Shown: positions 34,502 through 44,268, counted from the first letter of the stretch. The stretch: 64,000 nucleotides of DNA from Pseudomaricurvus sp965656525 (GCA_965656525.1 CBFHKY010000017.1:1-64000); one strand, 5' to 3'. The notes: generated by a model not told the origin, from the sequence alone. Numbers and translations: made by a program.

Positions 34502-36880
34502 TCAGGCAATACGACCAATGCGCAAGGCGTTTAGCACCACAATCAATGAGCTGGCCGACATACCAATAGCCGCCGCCCAAGGTGGAATCCAGCCCATGGC
34601 TGCCGCGGGTAAAGCCACTAGATTGTAACCTAATGCCCAAGTGAAATTCTGGCGAATAACCTTTTGCGTAATGCTCGCACAACGCATCGATTGAGTAAGC
34701 AGCGTCAGGTCACTGCCCAATAACACGCTGTCAGCACGAGTTTGCGCCAGGTCGGTTGCGCCGCCCATCGCCACCGAGACAAACGCTCCGCTCAGCACAG
34801 GGACATCATTAATACCGTCACCAACCATCAAAACACGCTCACCCTGTTGCTGGTAACACTCTACACGGTCCAGTTTTTGCTGAGGTGATTGATCGCCGTA
34901 CCAGCAATCAATATTCAACTTCCCGGCTACGCGCGAAACTTCTTGCGCGCTGTCTCCGCTCAACAGTTCTACAGCAATACCTGCACGGCGCAACTGGTTT
35001 ACCGCGGCAGGTGCCGAATCTCGCAACTGATCGCTCAAACAAATCCAAGCCAGCAAACCGTCAGTATTTTTTAAAGCCAACCATTGACCAACATCTTTTG
35101 GCACAGTCTGATCCGGCACAACAAAACTGGGCTTGCCCAAACAATAGTATTGTTGGTTGATGTACCCGTCGACACCTTTTGCCGTATGTTGCTTCACCTC
35201 TGTTGCTGATAACGTCTGATCGTAAGGCGCAAACGCTTTAGCCAAGGGGTGCCGCGACCCAGTTTCTAGCGCCGCACAAATAGATAACCATTCACTGGTT
35301 TCTAGCGAGGCTGCTGGTAGGCCTTGTCGGTCGAGCACACTGACCACCTGTGGCGCACCAACCGTTAATGTACCGGTTTTATCAAAAATGACTCGTGTAA
35401 CTTTTGGCAGGGCTTCCAGCACATGGTCACCTGTAATCAATAGTCCTTTTTTGCGCAACCAAGTAACCGCAGTGGTAATTGCAGTCGGCGATGCCAGCGA
35501 CAACGCACATGGACAGGTGACCACTAAAATAGAAAGCACCACCCAAAAAGCCTGATCAGGTGCTTTGAACCACCAAAAACTCCCCACCACTGCCGACACC
35601 AACAACACTGCCGCGACAAAATAACCCGCTAAGCGATCTGCTACCGCCACTTGTCTTGGCTTATTTTGTTGAGCTTGCTCAACCATGCGCTCAATGGCGG
35701 ACAACGTGGTATCACGGCCTACAGCTGAAACTTGTATGTGCAACGCACTGTCAGTGTTCATCGAACCAGCAATCACGTCATCGCCCACACCCTTTTCTAC
35801 CGCATCAGGCTCGCCTGTCAGCAGCGACTCCACCACGCCACTGCTTCCGCTCACAACTAACCCATCACAAGGTATGGTGCTACCACTGGCTACCAAAATT
35901 TTATCGCCAGCACGGATTTGTTTTAAGGTCACCGTTTGCCATTGCCCATCACACCACAATTCGGCTGTTGCGGGTAACAGTTGCGCCATACGGTCGGCAT
36001 CAAGGCCATTACGGTGACGGGCCTGCATTTCTAAGTAGCGGCCCAATAACAAAAAGAAAGTAAACATGGAGACCGAGTCAAAATAGACTTCGCCCCCACC
36101 AAAAATAGTCGCCCAGACACTGGCCAAGTAAGCACCACCAATAGCCAGTGAAACGGGGACATCCATGGTTAGATGACGAGTGCGCAGAGCACGCAGTGCC
36201 GCATTAAAGAAGGGACGCGCACTGAAGAGCACGACAGGGGTAGCAATAATAAAGCTGAGCCAGCGAAAGTAGGCATCCCAACCAGCGTCCGCCCCTGCAT
36301 ACAGGAGCACCGCCACCATGCCCACCTGCATCATGCCAAATCCCGCTACAGCCAAACGCATCAGCGCTGTACGACTTTCTTTTTCCCGCAACCGCTGCTG
36401 TTGCATGTCCGTTCCCGGAACAGGGTCATAACCAATATCAGCGATGGCTCGCATCAATTGACTCAATCGCACTTGCTCTGGCTGCCAGCGGATCAAGGCG
36501 CGATGAGTCGTCGCATTCACCCGTATTGATAGCACACCTTCAATTTTGCTCAACCGCTGTTCAATTAACCAGACACATGCAGCACAACTGATGCCACCTA
36601 ACAGCAACTGAATCTGAAACTGGCCGTCGTCCAGTGCGTCAACCAGTTCTGCTTGCACATCAGTAACATCATAAATAGAAAAGTCGATTTTGTGATCACT
36701 GGGTTTAGCGCTGCGAGCGTCACGGAATTGATAGAAGTGAGATAACCCTCCGGCGTGAATAGCCCCAGCTACCGCTTGGCAGCCAGGGCAGCAAAACTGA
36801 CGCCATTCGCCATCTAACTGAGAAGAAAAGTCGCTGCCTGCAGGCACGTTCAACCCGCAGTGAAAGCAAGACGATGACAT
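34502..36880 (-). CDS. ccoI: Copper-exporting P1B ATPase CcoI
   Basis: A 792-residue P-type ATPase that moves copper to the periplasm for assembly of cbb3 oxidase. The N terminus holds a Cys-rich cluster (CFHCGLNVP and CCPGCQAV) and then a heavy-metal-associated domain with GGISCAACVWLIEQRLSKIEG. Core motifs are the CPC metal site VTCPCALSLASPTA, the phosphorylation site IFDKTGTLTVG, SRHPLA and MVGDGINDVPVLSGA. The ATG at 36880 shares a base with the ccoH stop (TGATG); a GTG at 36883 is one codon earlier. Confidence 0.94.
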   Translation of the reverse strand: MSSSCFHCGLNVPAGSDFSSQLDGEWRQFCCPGCQAVAGAIHAGGLSHFYQFRDARSAKPSDHKIDFSIYDVTDVQAELVDALDDGQFQIQLLLGGISCAACVWLIEQRLSKIEGVLSIRVNATTHRALIRWQPEQVRLSQLMRAIADIGYDPVPGTDMQQQRLREKESRTALMRLAVAGFGMMQVGMVAVLLYAGADAGWDAYFRWLSFIIATPVVLFSARPFFNAALRALRTRHLTMDVPVSLAIGGAYLASVWATIFGGGEVYFDSVSMFTFFLLLGRYLEMQARHRNGLDADRMAQLLPATAELWCDGQWQTVTLKQIRAGDKILVASGSTIPCDGLVVSGSSGVVESLLTGEPDAVEKGVGDDVIAGSMNTDSALHIQVSAVGRDTTLSAIERMVEQAQQNKPRQVAVADRLAGYFVAAVLLVSAVVGSFWWFKAPDQAFWVVLSILVVTCPCALSLASPTAITTAVTWLRKKGLLITGDHVLEALPKVTRVIFDKTGTLTVGAPQVVSVLDRQGLPAASLETSEWLSICAALETGSRHPLAKAFAPYDQTLSATEVKQHTAKGVDGYINQQYYCLGKPSFVVPDQTVPKDVGQWLALKNTDGLLAWICLSDQLRDSAPAAVNQLRRAGIAVELLSGDSAQEVSRVAGKLNIDCWYGDQSPQQKLDRVECYQQQGERVLMVGDGINDVPVLSGAFVSVAMGGATDLAQTRADSVLLGSDLTLLTQSMRCASITQKVIRQNFTWALGYNLVALPAAAMGWIPPWAAAIGMSASSLIVVLNALRIGRIA

Positions 36881-37443
36881 CACTCTTGCGAACCGAAACT
36901 CAACGTATTTGTGTCAGTGAAGTTCACTTCGCTAACCACACGCCATGCAGGTGCTTGATCAGCAGGCGCTTCTGAAGATTTGTCAGACGCCTCTGGAAGT
37001 GTCATCAAACGAACATACCAGTGGTATTCCAAAGGCTGCAATAACTCACCCTGATAACGCCCTGCGACAACTTTGGTCAGCACCACTTTTAAATCGTTAT
37101 CTTCTTCTACGGGATGATCCAGAGCCAATAGCAGTTGATCAGGCAACGTATAGGAAGTGTCTGCCGTGTCGATTTTTAAAACAATATCACCAACCTGCAT
37201 ATCAAACCGAATTTGCCCGTTTAAGCCTAATCGTTTGGCGGTTCGATCTTCGTCCACGCGAACGTTGATCATCTTCCCTTCTTTGTAGTAATTATCGATG
37301 ACTTCATCATCAGCATCTTTAACGATGATGGTTAAAAAAGGGATCCAGATAATCATAATGGTGATTAACGGTGCCAGCACAATCCAAGCCCACAACTGTT
37401 TATACCATGGGCCAATATCGTGTTCTTGCAGGGGATTATTCAT
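36880..37443 (-). CDS. ccoH: Cytochrome cbb3 assembly protein CcoH (FixH)
   Basis: A 187-residue protein with one N-terminal membrane helix (LWAWIVLAPLITIMIIWIPFLTII) and a periplasmic FixH domain: DEVIDNYYKEGKMINVRVDEDRTAKRLGL, then beta-rich sequence ending with PLEYHWYVRL. It stays with the oxidase during and after assembly in studied species. The segment PEASDKSSEAPADQ is a flexible insertion. It lies 123 bases after ccoG and overlaps ccoI. Confidence 0.9.
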   Translation of the reverse strand: MNNPLQEHDIGPWYKQLWAWIVLAPLITIMIIWIPFLTIIVKDADDEVIDNYYKEGKMINVRVDEDRTAKRLGLNGQIRFDMQVGDIVLKIDTADTSYTLPDQLLLALDHPVEEDNDLKVVLTKVVAGRYQGELLQPLEYHWYVRLMTLPEASDKSSEAPADQAPAWRVVSEVNFTDTNTLSFGSQE

Positions 37444-37566
37444 AGACAGCGTATTCTTAACTAAAAAATATCAACGTTTAGGCATGCCTCAGTTCTAACA
37501 AATTGGGCACCGATTAAGGTGCCCATACTATCATTATACTCTGCGGCTCGCGCTATGGTTTCACCG

Positions 37567-39003
37567 CTAGTGACTTGGGCCTATAAAGCTGGTTTCCTCC
37601 TCAGCATTGATATTTTCATCGTCTATCGCCGATACATTAAAGCGGATTGTCGCCTTAGAAGATGTTAACTGGTCTTTTGGTACAGATACCCTCACCGGTA
37701 TGGTGAACACTTCTCCAGCTTCTAGCTCTAATGCGCGGTAGCCCTTAAGTTTATAATCGCCATCCCCCTCTACTTCAATGCGATAACTGTGTGGCCGCTC
37801 ATCCATATTGTTGATTTTCACGGTATACACATTTTGCACCTGATCGTTGCGCAAACGGTACATATTCGCACCTCGATCACGAATAACGTCCACCGACACT
37901 GGCTGACGCGTACCAACGGTGTAGGCAAAAGCCATAATCATGGCCAATACGGCAAATGAGTAACCGAATAAGCGCGGCCGTAAAAAGTGAGTTTTCCCGT
38001 TTTCGAGCTCATCTTCCGACGTATACCGGATCAAGCCTCGCTCATAACCCATTTTGTCCATCACTTGATTACACGCATCCACACAGAGCCCACAGTTAAT
38101 ACAGTCGTACTGAAGGCCATCGCGGATATCAATATCTACCGGACACACCTGCACACACCAAGAGCAATCAATGCAATCCCCTTTACCTGCAGCCTTGTAA
38201 TCCTCATGAGCTTTGCGTGGTCCGCGAGCTTCACCTCGCGCACGGTCATAATGAACAGCCAGCGTATCAGTATCGTACATCACAGACTGAAAACGCGCGT
38301 ATGGGCACATGTACTTACACACCTGTTCGCGCAGCCAGCCCGCATTCATGTATGTCATAACCGTAAAAAACAGCGTCCAAAACGCCGCTACAGGGTGCAC
38401 GCCGAAAGTGACATAACCGTTATCCCCGACGGAGGGCAGAAACCCTAAAAGTAGCTCTCTCACTGGAGTAAAATAGCCTACAAAAGTGATCCCAGTGACA
38501 AAAGCGATCAATAGCCAGAGAAAGTGCTTGGCGCCTTTTCGCCCCACTTTTTCTAAGCTCCAACCCTGTTTATCAAGCTTGATCATTTTGTTGCGATCGC
38601 CCTCGCAAACATGCTCGGCCCAAATAAACATCAGGGTCCAGACAGTTTGTGGGCATGTAAAACCACACCACACTCGGCCAACCAACACAGTAACCGTGAA
38701 CAAGGTGAAGGCTGCAATGATCAGTAGCCACGCTAATAACATGCCGTCCTGCGGCCAGAAGGTCATCCAGAGGATGTGGAATTTTCGCGCGGGAAGGTCA
38801 AACAGCATCGCAGGGCGGCCATCAATGACCAACCAAGGCATCAGGATAAAACCTATCAGTAAAGGCAACCCGGTATAACGACGGATCTTTTGAAAAAAAC
38901 CTGAGATTTTGCGTGTGTACACGCGGCCATTGCTGTCGTAGAGCATCCTATAACGAACTTGCTCGCTATCATTGGCTTCTACGGTCGGGATTTTATCTCC
39001 CAT
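37567..39003 (-). CDS. ccoG: Cytochrome c oxidase accessory protein CcoG (FixG)
   Basis: A 478-residue membrane iron-sulfur protein, reported to act as a Cu(II) reductase in cbb3 assembly. Membrane helices bring in GRVWCGFTCPQTVWTLMF and QVCKYMCPYARFQSVMYD. The two 4Fe-4S motifs are GDCIDCSWCVQVCPVDIDIRDGL and DCINCGLCVDACNQVMDKMG. The C-terminal third is a periplasmic immunoglobulin-like FixG_C domain. The ATG at 39003 has GGAGCAGAGACA upstream. It starts the ccoGHIS operon about 320 bases after ccoP. Confidence 0.94.
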   Translation of the reverse strand: MGDKIPTVEANDSEQVRYRMLYDSNGRVYTRKISGFFQKIRRYTGLPLLIGFILMPWLVIDGRPAMLFDLPARKFHILWMTFWPQDGMLLAWLLIIAAFTLFTVTVLVGRVWCGFTCPQTVWTLMFIWAEHVCEGDRNKMIKLDKQGWSLEKVGRKGAKHFLWLLIAFVTGITFVGYFTPVRELLLGFLPSVGDNGYVTFGVHPVAAFWTLFFTVMTYMNAGWLREQVCKYMCPYARFQSVMYDTDTLAVHYDRARGEARGPRKAHEDYKAAGKGDCIDCSWCVQVCPVDIDIRDGLQYDCINCGLCVDACNQVMDKMGYERGLIRYTSEDELENGKTHFLRPRLFGYSFAVLAMIMAFAYTVGTRQPVSVDVIRDRGANMYRLRNDQVQNVYTVKINNMDERPHSYRIEVEGDGDYKLKGYRALELEAGEVFTIPVRVSVPKDQLTSSKATIRFNVSAIDDENINAEEETSFIGPSH

Positions 39004-39137
39004 TGTCTCTGCTCCTGTCCAAACGGCTAAAATTGAGACTCTCCGGCCCCTTCAGCTGGTTTTATCGACCTACGTTGATTCAGTGGTAAAAACATCCAGT
39101 TGAGTGATCATTGTAACGCCCTCCTGTTGTCCTTGAT

Positions 39138-39151
39138 TTGACCAAACGCAA
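39138..39151 (-). promoter_or_regulatory. Weak FNR/ANR-like site upstream of ccoG
   Basis: The minus strand reads TTGCG-TTTG-GTCAA, matching 7 of 10 consensus positions of TTGAT-N4-ATCAA, about 140 bases from the ccoG start. An overlapping candidate, TTGATTTGACCAAA on the plus strand, scores the same. Either could be chance in AT-rich DNA. Confidence 0.25.
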
Positions 39152-39257
39152 ATCGACTGCAATTTACCTTGTTTGCTTCAATGTGCGTAACGCGCATTTC
39201 CGAATAGGTTTAACAGTGAATACCATGACGACTCTGAGCGACCAATGGTAAGCCACA

Positions 39258-39295
39258 GACACAAAAAAGCCCCAGTAGTGGGGCTTTTTTGTGTC
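39258..39295 (-). terminator. Rho-independent terminator after ccoNOQP
   Basis: A long perfect hairpin, GACACAAAAAAGCCCC with its complement GGGGCTTTTTTGTGTC and a short AGTAGT-type loop, sits about 28 bases after the ccoP stop. A and T runs on both sides allow action in both directions. It separates ccoNOQP from ccoGHIS. Confidence 0.9.
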
Positions 39296-39323
39296 TTAAT
39301 CGTTCATGTTTACCAGCAACACA

Positions 39324-40238
39324 TTACTCATCATCCATCGACAAGCTGTAGACATACGCGGCTAATAAATGAATTTTATCTTCACGTAATTTATCTTGTT
39401 GTGCGGGCATCTGATTAGCACGACCGTTGCGAATAGAATGGCGTATTTCTGAACGCAATTCTTCAGGGTCGCCATTACTGTACAGCCAGATGTTATCCGT
39501 TAAGTTCGGTGCTCCAAGCGCATGCAAACCCTTGCCATCAGCGCCGTGACAAACCGCGCAGTTTTGAGCAAACACACCACTGCCCTTCTCCGCTAAAGCT
39601 TCATCGTGTTCATTGCCCGACATCTTTAAAACATACTCGGCCGATGCCACTACATTCGCTTCACCGATGATAGGCCCCCACGCTGGCATATTACCGTTGC
39701 GACCATAAACCAAGGTTTGCTTAATCGTCGCGGGGCTACCACCGTACAACCAGTCATTGTCGGTCAAGTTAGGGAAACCATAACCACCACTGCCGTCGGC
39801 GCCATGACAAACTGCACAGTTATTGGCAAACAAACGAACACCCATCTTTAAAGCAGCTGGGTCTTGAGCAACCTCTTCAATGGGCATGTCTGCATATTTC
39901 GCGAACATGGGGCCAAACTTTTCTCGCGCATCCTGCTGACGACTTTCTAACTGGTTAACAGACGTCCAGCCCAACAAGCCTTTCCAATTCCCCAACCCTG
40001 GGTACAGAGCCAAATAGATCAACCCAAAAATAAACGTGATGATAAACATCATAAACCACCATTTAGGCAGAGGGTTGTCGTACTCCTCAATGCCATCATA
40101 AACATGGCCGGTGGTTTTATTTTCTGGGTCAGCTTCATCATCGACAGCCACTTTGCGGTTGGCCATCAGCACCCAGAAGATCAATGCTAGGTTAATCGCC
40201 GTTAACCCTGTAATCCAAAGGCTCCAAAAAGTACTCAT
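39324..40238 (-). CDS. ccoP: Cytochrome cbb3 oxidase subunit CcoP (dihaem c)
   Basis: A 304-residue membrane-anchored dihaem cytochrome c that passes electrons to CcoO/CcoN. Two N-terminal helices (about 5-25 and 60-80) frame a cytoplasmic loop, the long-anchor form. Haem motifs NNCAVCHGADGSGGYG (near residue 141) and NCAVCHGADGKGLHALG (near 228) are each followed by an axial Met region (NMPAWGP and QMPAQQDKL). It is the last gene of the operon, 3 bases from ccoQ. Confidence 0.95.
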   Translation of the reverse strand: MSTFWSLWITGLTAINLALIFWVLMANRKVAVDDEADPENKTTGHVYDGIEEYDNPLPKWWFMMFIITFIFGLIYLALYPGLGNWKGLLGWTSVNQLESRQQDAREKFGPMFAKYADMPIEEVAQDPAALKMGVRLFANNCAVCHGADGSGGYGFPNLTDNDWLYGGSPATIKQTLVYGRNGNMPAWGPIIGEANVVASAEYVLKMSGNEHDEALAEKGSGVFAQNCAVCHGADGKGLHALGAPNLTDNIWLYSNGDPEELRSEIRHSIRNGRANQMPAQQDKLREDKIHLLAAYVYSLSMDDE

Positions 40239-40241
40239 AAT

Positions 40242-40433
40242 TTATCCTGCCTTGTCTTCATCTTTTTTAGGATGAAGTTCTTGGTGTTGTGGATCGGCAT
40301 CATCGGCAAATGGCAGTTTAGCCGCCTCATCAAACTGTTTACGGCGGCTAGGCGAAAAAGCCCACCAGCAGATTCCCAAAAAGGCAATCATGACGAAAAC
40401 CGTCCCTAAACCTCTTAATGTATTTATATCCAT
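40242..40433 (-). CDS. ccoQ: Cytochrome cbb3 oxidase subunit CcoQ
   Basis: A 63-residue single-helix subunit that stabilises the oxidase. Hydrophobic segment GTVFVMIAFLGICWWAFSP (residues 10-28) is followed by SRRKQFDEAAKLPFADD, a typical CcoQ tail. It lies between ccoO (47-base gap) and ccoP (3-base gap). Confidence 0.9.
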   Translation of the reverse strand: MDINTLRGLGTVFVMIAFLGICWWAFSPSRRKQFDEAAKLPFADDADPQHQELHPKKDEDKAG

Positions 40434-40480
40434 GATGTCGCTCCCTTCTCTTACTCGCTTAGGCTTTCACTAAAAAGCGA

Positions 40481-41092
40481 TTAACGTTTCTGTTGCAACA
40501 ACGTTCCAAGCTGCTGTAAATACGCCACCAAAGCATCCAGTTCAGTAACACCTTTCACAGCCTCTTGCGCACCAGCAATGTCTTCGTCGGTATAAGGCAC
40601 ACCCACAGAACGCAGTGCAGCCATCTTCTTACCGGTATCCTCACCATCAAGAACATTATCAAACAGCCAAGGGAAAGCAGGCATGTTAGATTCTGGAACA
40701 ACGTTACGAGGGTTATACAAATGCGCTTTGTGCCACGCATCTGAGTAACGTCCACCTACGCGAGCAAGGTCAGGACCAGTACGCTTAGACCCCCACAAGA
40801 ACGGATGGTCATAAACCGACTCACCCGCTACAGAGTAGTGACCGTAACGCTCCACTTCGGCACGCAGGGGGCGAATCATTTGCGTGTGACACACGTGACA
40901 ACCTTCACGGATATAGATGTCACGCCCTTCCAGCTCTACAGCAGTCCAAGGCTCCAAACCTTCCACAGGTTCAGTGGTTTCTTTGAGAAAAAACTGAGGA
41001 ACGATTTCTACCAGCCCGCCAAAACTGATGGCCACAACCGCCAGAACCATCAACAGGCCAATGTTTTTTTCTACGATATCATGATTTTTCAC
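40481..41092 (-). CDS. ccoO: Cytochrome cbb3 oxidase subunit CcoO (monohaem c)
   Basis: A 203-residue membrane-anchored cytochrome c. After the helix GLLMVLAVVAISFGGLVEIVP comes ELEGRDIYIREGCHVCHTQMIRPLRAEVERYGHYS with the haem-binding CHVCH near residues 62-66. GPDLARVGGRYSDAWHKAHLYNPRNVVPESNMPAFPWL follows, with the axial Met. The start is GTG at 41092, chosen because homology to other CcoO proteins begins at MKNHDIVEKN and a GGGAGAG site lies 6 bases upstream. Confidence 0.95.
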   Translation of the reverse strand: MKNHDIVEKNIGLLMVLAVVAISFGGLVEIVPQFFLKETTEPVEGLEPWTAVELEGRDIYIREGCHVCHTQMIRPLRAEVERYGHYSVAGESVYDHPFLWGSKRTGPDLARVGGRYSDAWHKAHLYNPRNVVPESNMPAFPWLFDNVLDGEDTGKKMAALRSVGVPYTDEDIAGAQEAVKGVTELDALVAYLQQLGTLLQQKR

Positions 41093-41107
41093 AGTCGCTC
41101 TCCCCCC

Positions 41108-42550
41108 TTACGCCGTTTGCGGCTGTGTTTGAACAGACTCTTCTTTAGAGCCTGCCATGGTTTTATAGGTGTTCAGCGCCATTAGCAACATACCGGCAAG
41201 GAAGAAGGCACCACCAAGCACTCGAACAAAGTAACCCGGATAACTCGCTTCAACCGCCTCTGCGAAACTGTATGTCAATGTTCCATCGGTGTTGAATGCG
41301 CGCCACATCAAACCTTGCATAATGCCGTTCACCCACATAGCAGCGATATAAAGAACAGTACCAATCGTCGCCAACCAAAAATGCACGTTAATCAGCTTGG
41401 TGCTCCACATTGATTGACGCCCTGCCAATATAGGCAACAAATGGTAAATAGAGCCAATAGAAATCATCGCTACCCAACCCAACGCGCCAGAGTGCACGTG
41501 ACCAATGGTCCAGTCAGTATTGTGTGACAATGCATTAACGGTTTTGATGGCCATCATCGGGCCTTCAAAAGTAGACATGCCGTAGAATGACAAAGAAACC
41601 ACCAAGAAGCGCAAGGTTGGATCGGTACGCAACTTATGCCAAGCACCAGAAAGCGTCATGATGCCATTGATCATGCCGCCCCAAGACGGTGCTAACAAAA
41701 TCAAAGACATTACCATGCCTAAACTCTGTGCCCAGTCAGGCAGTGCAGAGTAATGCAAGTGGTGAGAACCTGCCCAAATGTACAAGCTGATCAGTGCCCA
41801 GAAATGCACGATAGACAGCTGATAGGAATAAACGGGGCGACCCGCTTGCTTAGGCACAAAGTAGTACATCATGCCCAAAAATCCTGCCGTCAGGAAGAAA
41901 CCCACAGCGTTATGGCCGTACCACCATTGAATCATCGCGTCCATCGCACCGGAGTATGCGGAATAAGACTTCGTCAGCGTGACCGGCACCGACATACTGT
42001 TAACGATGTGCAGCAGTGCAATGGTGATAATAAACGCACCAAAGAACCAGTTCGCCACGTAAATGTGTGAGGTTTTGCGCTTCACAATTGTGCCAAAAAA
42101 CACAATCGCGTAGGAAATCCACACCACAGCCAAGAGAATATCAATGGGCCACTCTAGCTCGGCATACTCTTTCGCGGAGGTATAACCCAAAGGCAAGGTA
42201 ATTGCGGCTAGCACAATAACCAGCTGCCATCCCCAAAAGGTAAAAGGCACCAACCAGCCACCAAATAATGGCGCTTGGCAGGTTCTTTGAACAACATAGT
42301 AAGACGTCGCGAACAGCGCACTGCCACCAAACGCAAAAATAACAGCGTTAGTGTGCAAAGGACGCAGACGCCCAAAGTGAGAGTACGGCTGAAACAAATC
42401 ATTCAACTGCGGCCATACCAGCTGTGAAGCGATCAGCACCCCAACAGCCATTCCGACTACGCCCCAAACGACGGTCATTACGGCAAATTGGCGTACTACG
42501 TTGTAGTCATATGCGGGCTGTTCGCCAGCCGCGGCCAGATTACTACTCAT
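41108..42550 (-). CDS. ccoN: Cytochrome cbb3 oxidase catalytic subunit CcoN
   Basis: The 480-residue haem-copper oxidase subunit that reduces oxygen with high affinity and conserves energy as a proton gradient. Twelve membrane segments are apparent. Metal ligands are seen in GRLRPLHTNAVIFAFGG, YGHNAVGFFLTAGFLGMMYYFVPKQ, LIYIWAGSHHLHYSALPDW-like sequence near residue 265 (CuB histidines), and WTIGHVHSGALGWVAMISIGSIYHLLP. It opens the ccoNOQP operon. An FNR-type site lies about 130 bases upstream. Confidence 0.96.
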   Translation of the reverse strand: MSSNLAAAGEQPAYDYNVVRQFAVMTVVWGVVGMAVGVLIASQLVWPQLNDLFQPYSHFGRLRPLHTNAVIFAFGGSALFATSYYVVQRTCQAPLFGGWLVPFTFWGWQLVIVLAAITLPLGYTSAKEYAELEWPIDILLAVVWISYAIVFFGTIVKRKTSHIYVANWFFGAFIITIALLHIVNSMSVPVTLTKSYSAYSGAMDAMIQWWYGHNAVGFFLTAGFLGMMYYFVPKQAGRPVYSYQLSIVHFWALISLYIWAGSHHLHYSALPDWAQSLGMVMSLILLAPSWGGMINGIMTLSGAWHKLRTDPTLRFLVVSLSFYGMSTFEGPMMAIKTVNALSHNTDWTIGHVHSGALGWVAMISIGSIYHLLPILAGRQSMWSTKLINVHFWLATIGTVLYIAAMWVNGIMQGLMWRAFNTDGTLTYSFAEAVEASYPGYFVRVLGGAFFLAGMLLMALNTYKTMAGSKEESVQTQPQTA

Positions 42551-42675
42551 AGTGACGTTCCTAAATGGTTTTTAATGATAAAAATAAAACTACTGAAACC
42601 CATTAACCCAGCTTGTTAGCACCAACCCCGATGGTGAGTAATGCAGCAGTGTGCCGCAACATCAGACCCAGTTGT

Positions 42676-42689
42676 TTGACGCGCATCAA
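42676..42689 (-). promoter_or_regulatory. FNR/ANR box of the ccoNOQP promoter
   Basis: The minus strand reads TTGATGCGCGTCAA, 9 of 10 matches to TTGAT-N4-ATCAA, centred about 132 bases before the ccoN start. ANR boxes of this exact form precede cbb3 operons in pseudomonads. Position at -41.5 would put the start of transcription near 42641. Confidence 0.72.
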
Positions 42690-42710
42690 CGAGTTTGTCA
42701 TTGATGCGCG
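42680..42710. repeat. Inverted repeat overlapping the FNR box
   Basis: CGCGCATCAA (42680-42689) and TTGATGCGCG (42701-42710) are perfect 10-bp arms with an 11-base loop, lying between argG and ccoN. It could be the argG terminator stem (no T run follows) or a two-site operator made of FNR half-sites. Confidence 0.65.
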
Positions 42711-42844
42711 CGCAAATCAGAAACACTCAATCAGCTTAGGCCATTTGACAGAATTATCTCTCAAATTGCCTATTTAAGCGACGCCTTCAAACCTATGAGC
42801 AACCTCAAAGCATTCTGAAATACACAATGCTTATAGGTTACCAA

Positions 42845-44068
42845 TCAACGTAAATTACGGCCTTTTTGTGCCGCTATACGCATACGCAGTGCATTCAACT
42901 TAATAAAACCTGCCGCGTCTTTTTGATCGTAGGCGCCTGCATCGTCTTCAAAAGTTGCAACTTTCTCGTCAAAGAGACTATCTTCAGAGCGTCGACCTAC
43001 AACGCTCACGGCACCTTTATACAACTTCACGCGGACATCGCCATTAACATTGCTCTGTGACTCATCAATCGCTGCTTGCAACATTTTACGCTCTGGGCTC
43101 CACCAATAGCCGTTATAGACTAGTTTGGCGTACTTAGGCATCAATTCATCTTTCAAGTGTGCCGCCTCGCGATCCAAAGTCAGTGACTCAATACCGCGGT
43201 GCGCTTTCATCATTACCGTGCCTGCAGGGGTTTCGTAGCAACCGCGAGATTTCATTCCCACATAACGGTTTTCGACGATATCCAAACGACCCACACCATT
43301 AGCACCGGCCACTTTGTTCAAATATTCCATGACGGTTGCTGGACTCATTGACTCACCATCAATAGCAACGATGTCGCCCTTTTCATACGTTAGAACAAGG
43401 TAAGTTGGCTCATCGGGAGCCTCTTCAGGCGTGACCGTCCAGCGCCACATTTCAGGATCGTTGGCCTCCCACCAAGGGTCTTCAAGATTGCCGCCTTCGT
43501 AAGAAATATGCAGCAAGTTGGCATCCATAGAATAGGGTGATTTTTTCTTTGATGTCGAAAAGTCCACGGGGATTTGGCGGTCTTCACAATACTTCATCAG
43601 TGTTTCACGAGACGTCAGATCCCATTCGCGCCAGGGCGCTATCACCTGAATACCAGGCATTAACGCATAAGCACCCAGCTCAAATCGAACTTGGTCATTA
43701 CCTTTACCCGTAGCGCCGTGCGAAATCGCATCAGCCCCTGTTTCTTCGGCAATTTCGACCAAACGCTTAGCAATCAATGGACGTGCAATCGAGGTACCTA
43801 ACAGGTATTCACCCTCATAAATGGCATTGGCGCGAAACATGGGGAACACGAAATCACGTGCAAACTCTTCGCGGAGGTCATCGATGTAAATTTCTTTTAC
43901 ACCCATAGCCTCAGCCTTCGCTCTGGCAGGTGCAACCTCTTCACCTTGACCGATATCAGCAGTGAAGGTCACCACTTCGCAGTCATAAGTTTCTTGAAGC
44001 CATTTGACAATAACCGAGGTATCTAGACCGCCGGAATAGGCCAAAACTACTTTATTGATCGATGACAT
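42845..44068 (-). CDS. argG: Argininosuccinate synthase ArgG
   Basis: ArgG joins citrulline and aspartate with ATP to give argininosuccinate, the penultimate arginine step. The PP-loop VVLAYSGGLDTSVIVKWL begins near residue 7. Further blocks are ARAKAEAMGVKEIYIDDLREEFARDFVFP, SHGATGKGNDQVRFEL, and the GVGRLDIVENRYVGMKSRGCYETPAGT region. The ATG at 44068 is preceded by GGAG with six bases spacing; ATGs or GTG at 44074 and 44080 are too near the site. The length of 407 aa is normal. It stands alone between motY and ccoN. Confidence 0.96.
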   Translation of the reverse strand: MSSINKVVLAYSGGLDTSVIVKWLQETYDCEVVTFTADIGQGEEVAPARAKAEAMGVKEIYIDDLREEFARDFVFPMFRANAIYEGEYLLGTSIARPLIAKRLVEIAEETGADAISHGATGKGNDQVRFELGAYALMPGIQVIAPWREWDLTSRETLMKYCEDRQIPVDFSTSKKKSPYSMDANLLHISYEGGNLEDPWWEANDPEMWRWTVTPEEAPDEPTYLVLTYEKGDIVAIDGESMSPATVMEYLNKVAGANGVGRLDIVENRYVGMKSRGCYETPAGTVMMKAHRGIESLTLDREAAHLKDELMPKYAKLVYNGYWWSPERKMLQAAIDESQSNVNGDVRVKLYKGAVSVVGRRSEDSLFDEKVATFEDDAGAYDQKDAAGFIKLNALRMRIAAQKGRNLR

Positions 44069-44268
44069 ATGCATCTCCACGAAACAACGATTGAAATGCC
44101 TTTCCCATAAATAAGAAGGGACGCGGTTTTTTGGGCGCGAATTGTAGCTTTTCTTGAGGATAAATCCCAGCAGATTGCAGGGTCTTTTAGGCAGGAATTA
44201 AGAACTGCAATACCGACAGTGCTTAAATTGACCGTCCAAAATACAAGATGGTTAGATTGTAACCCAGT

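Noticed and set aside
34185..34682. Longer 165-aa form of CcoS
   Set aside because: The extra residues overlap ccoI; CcoS homology begins at MVLESLYLL.
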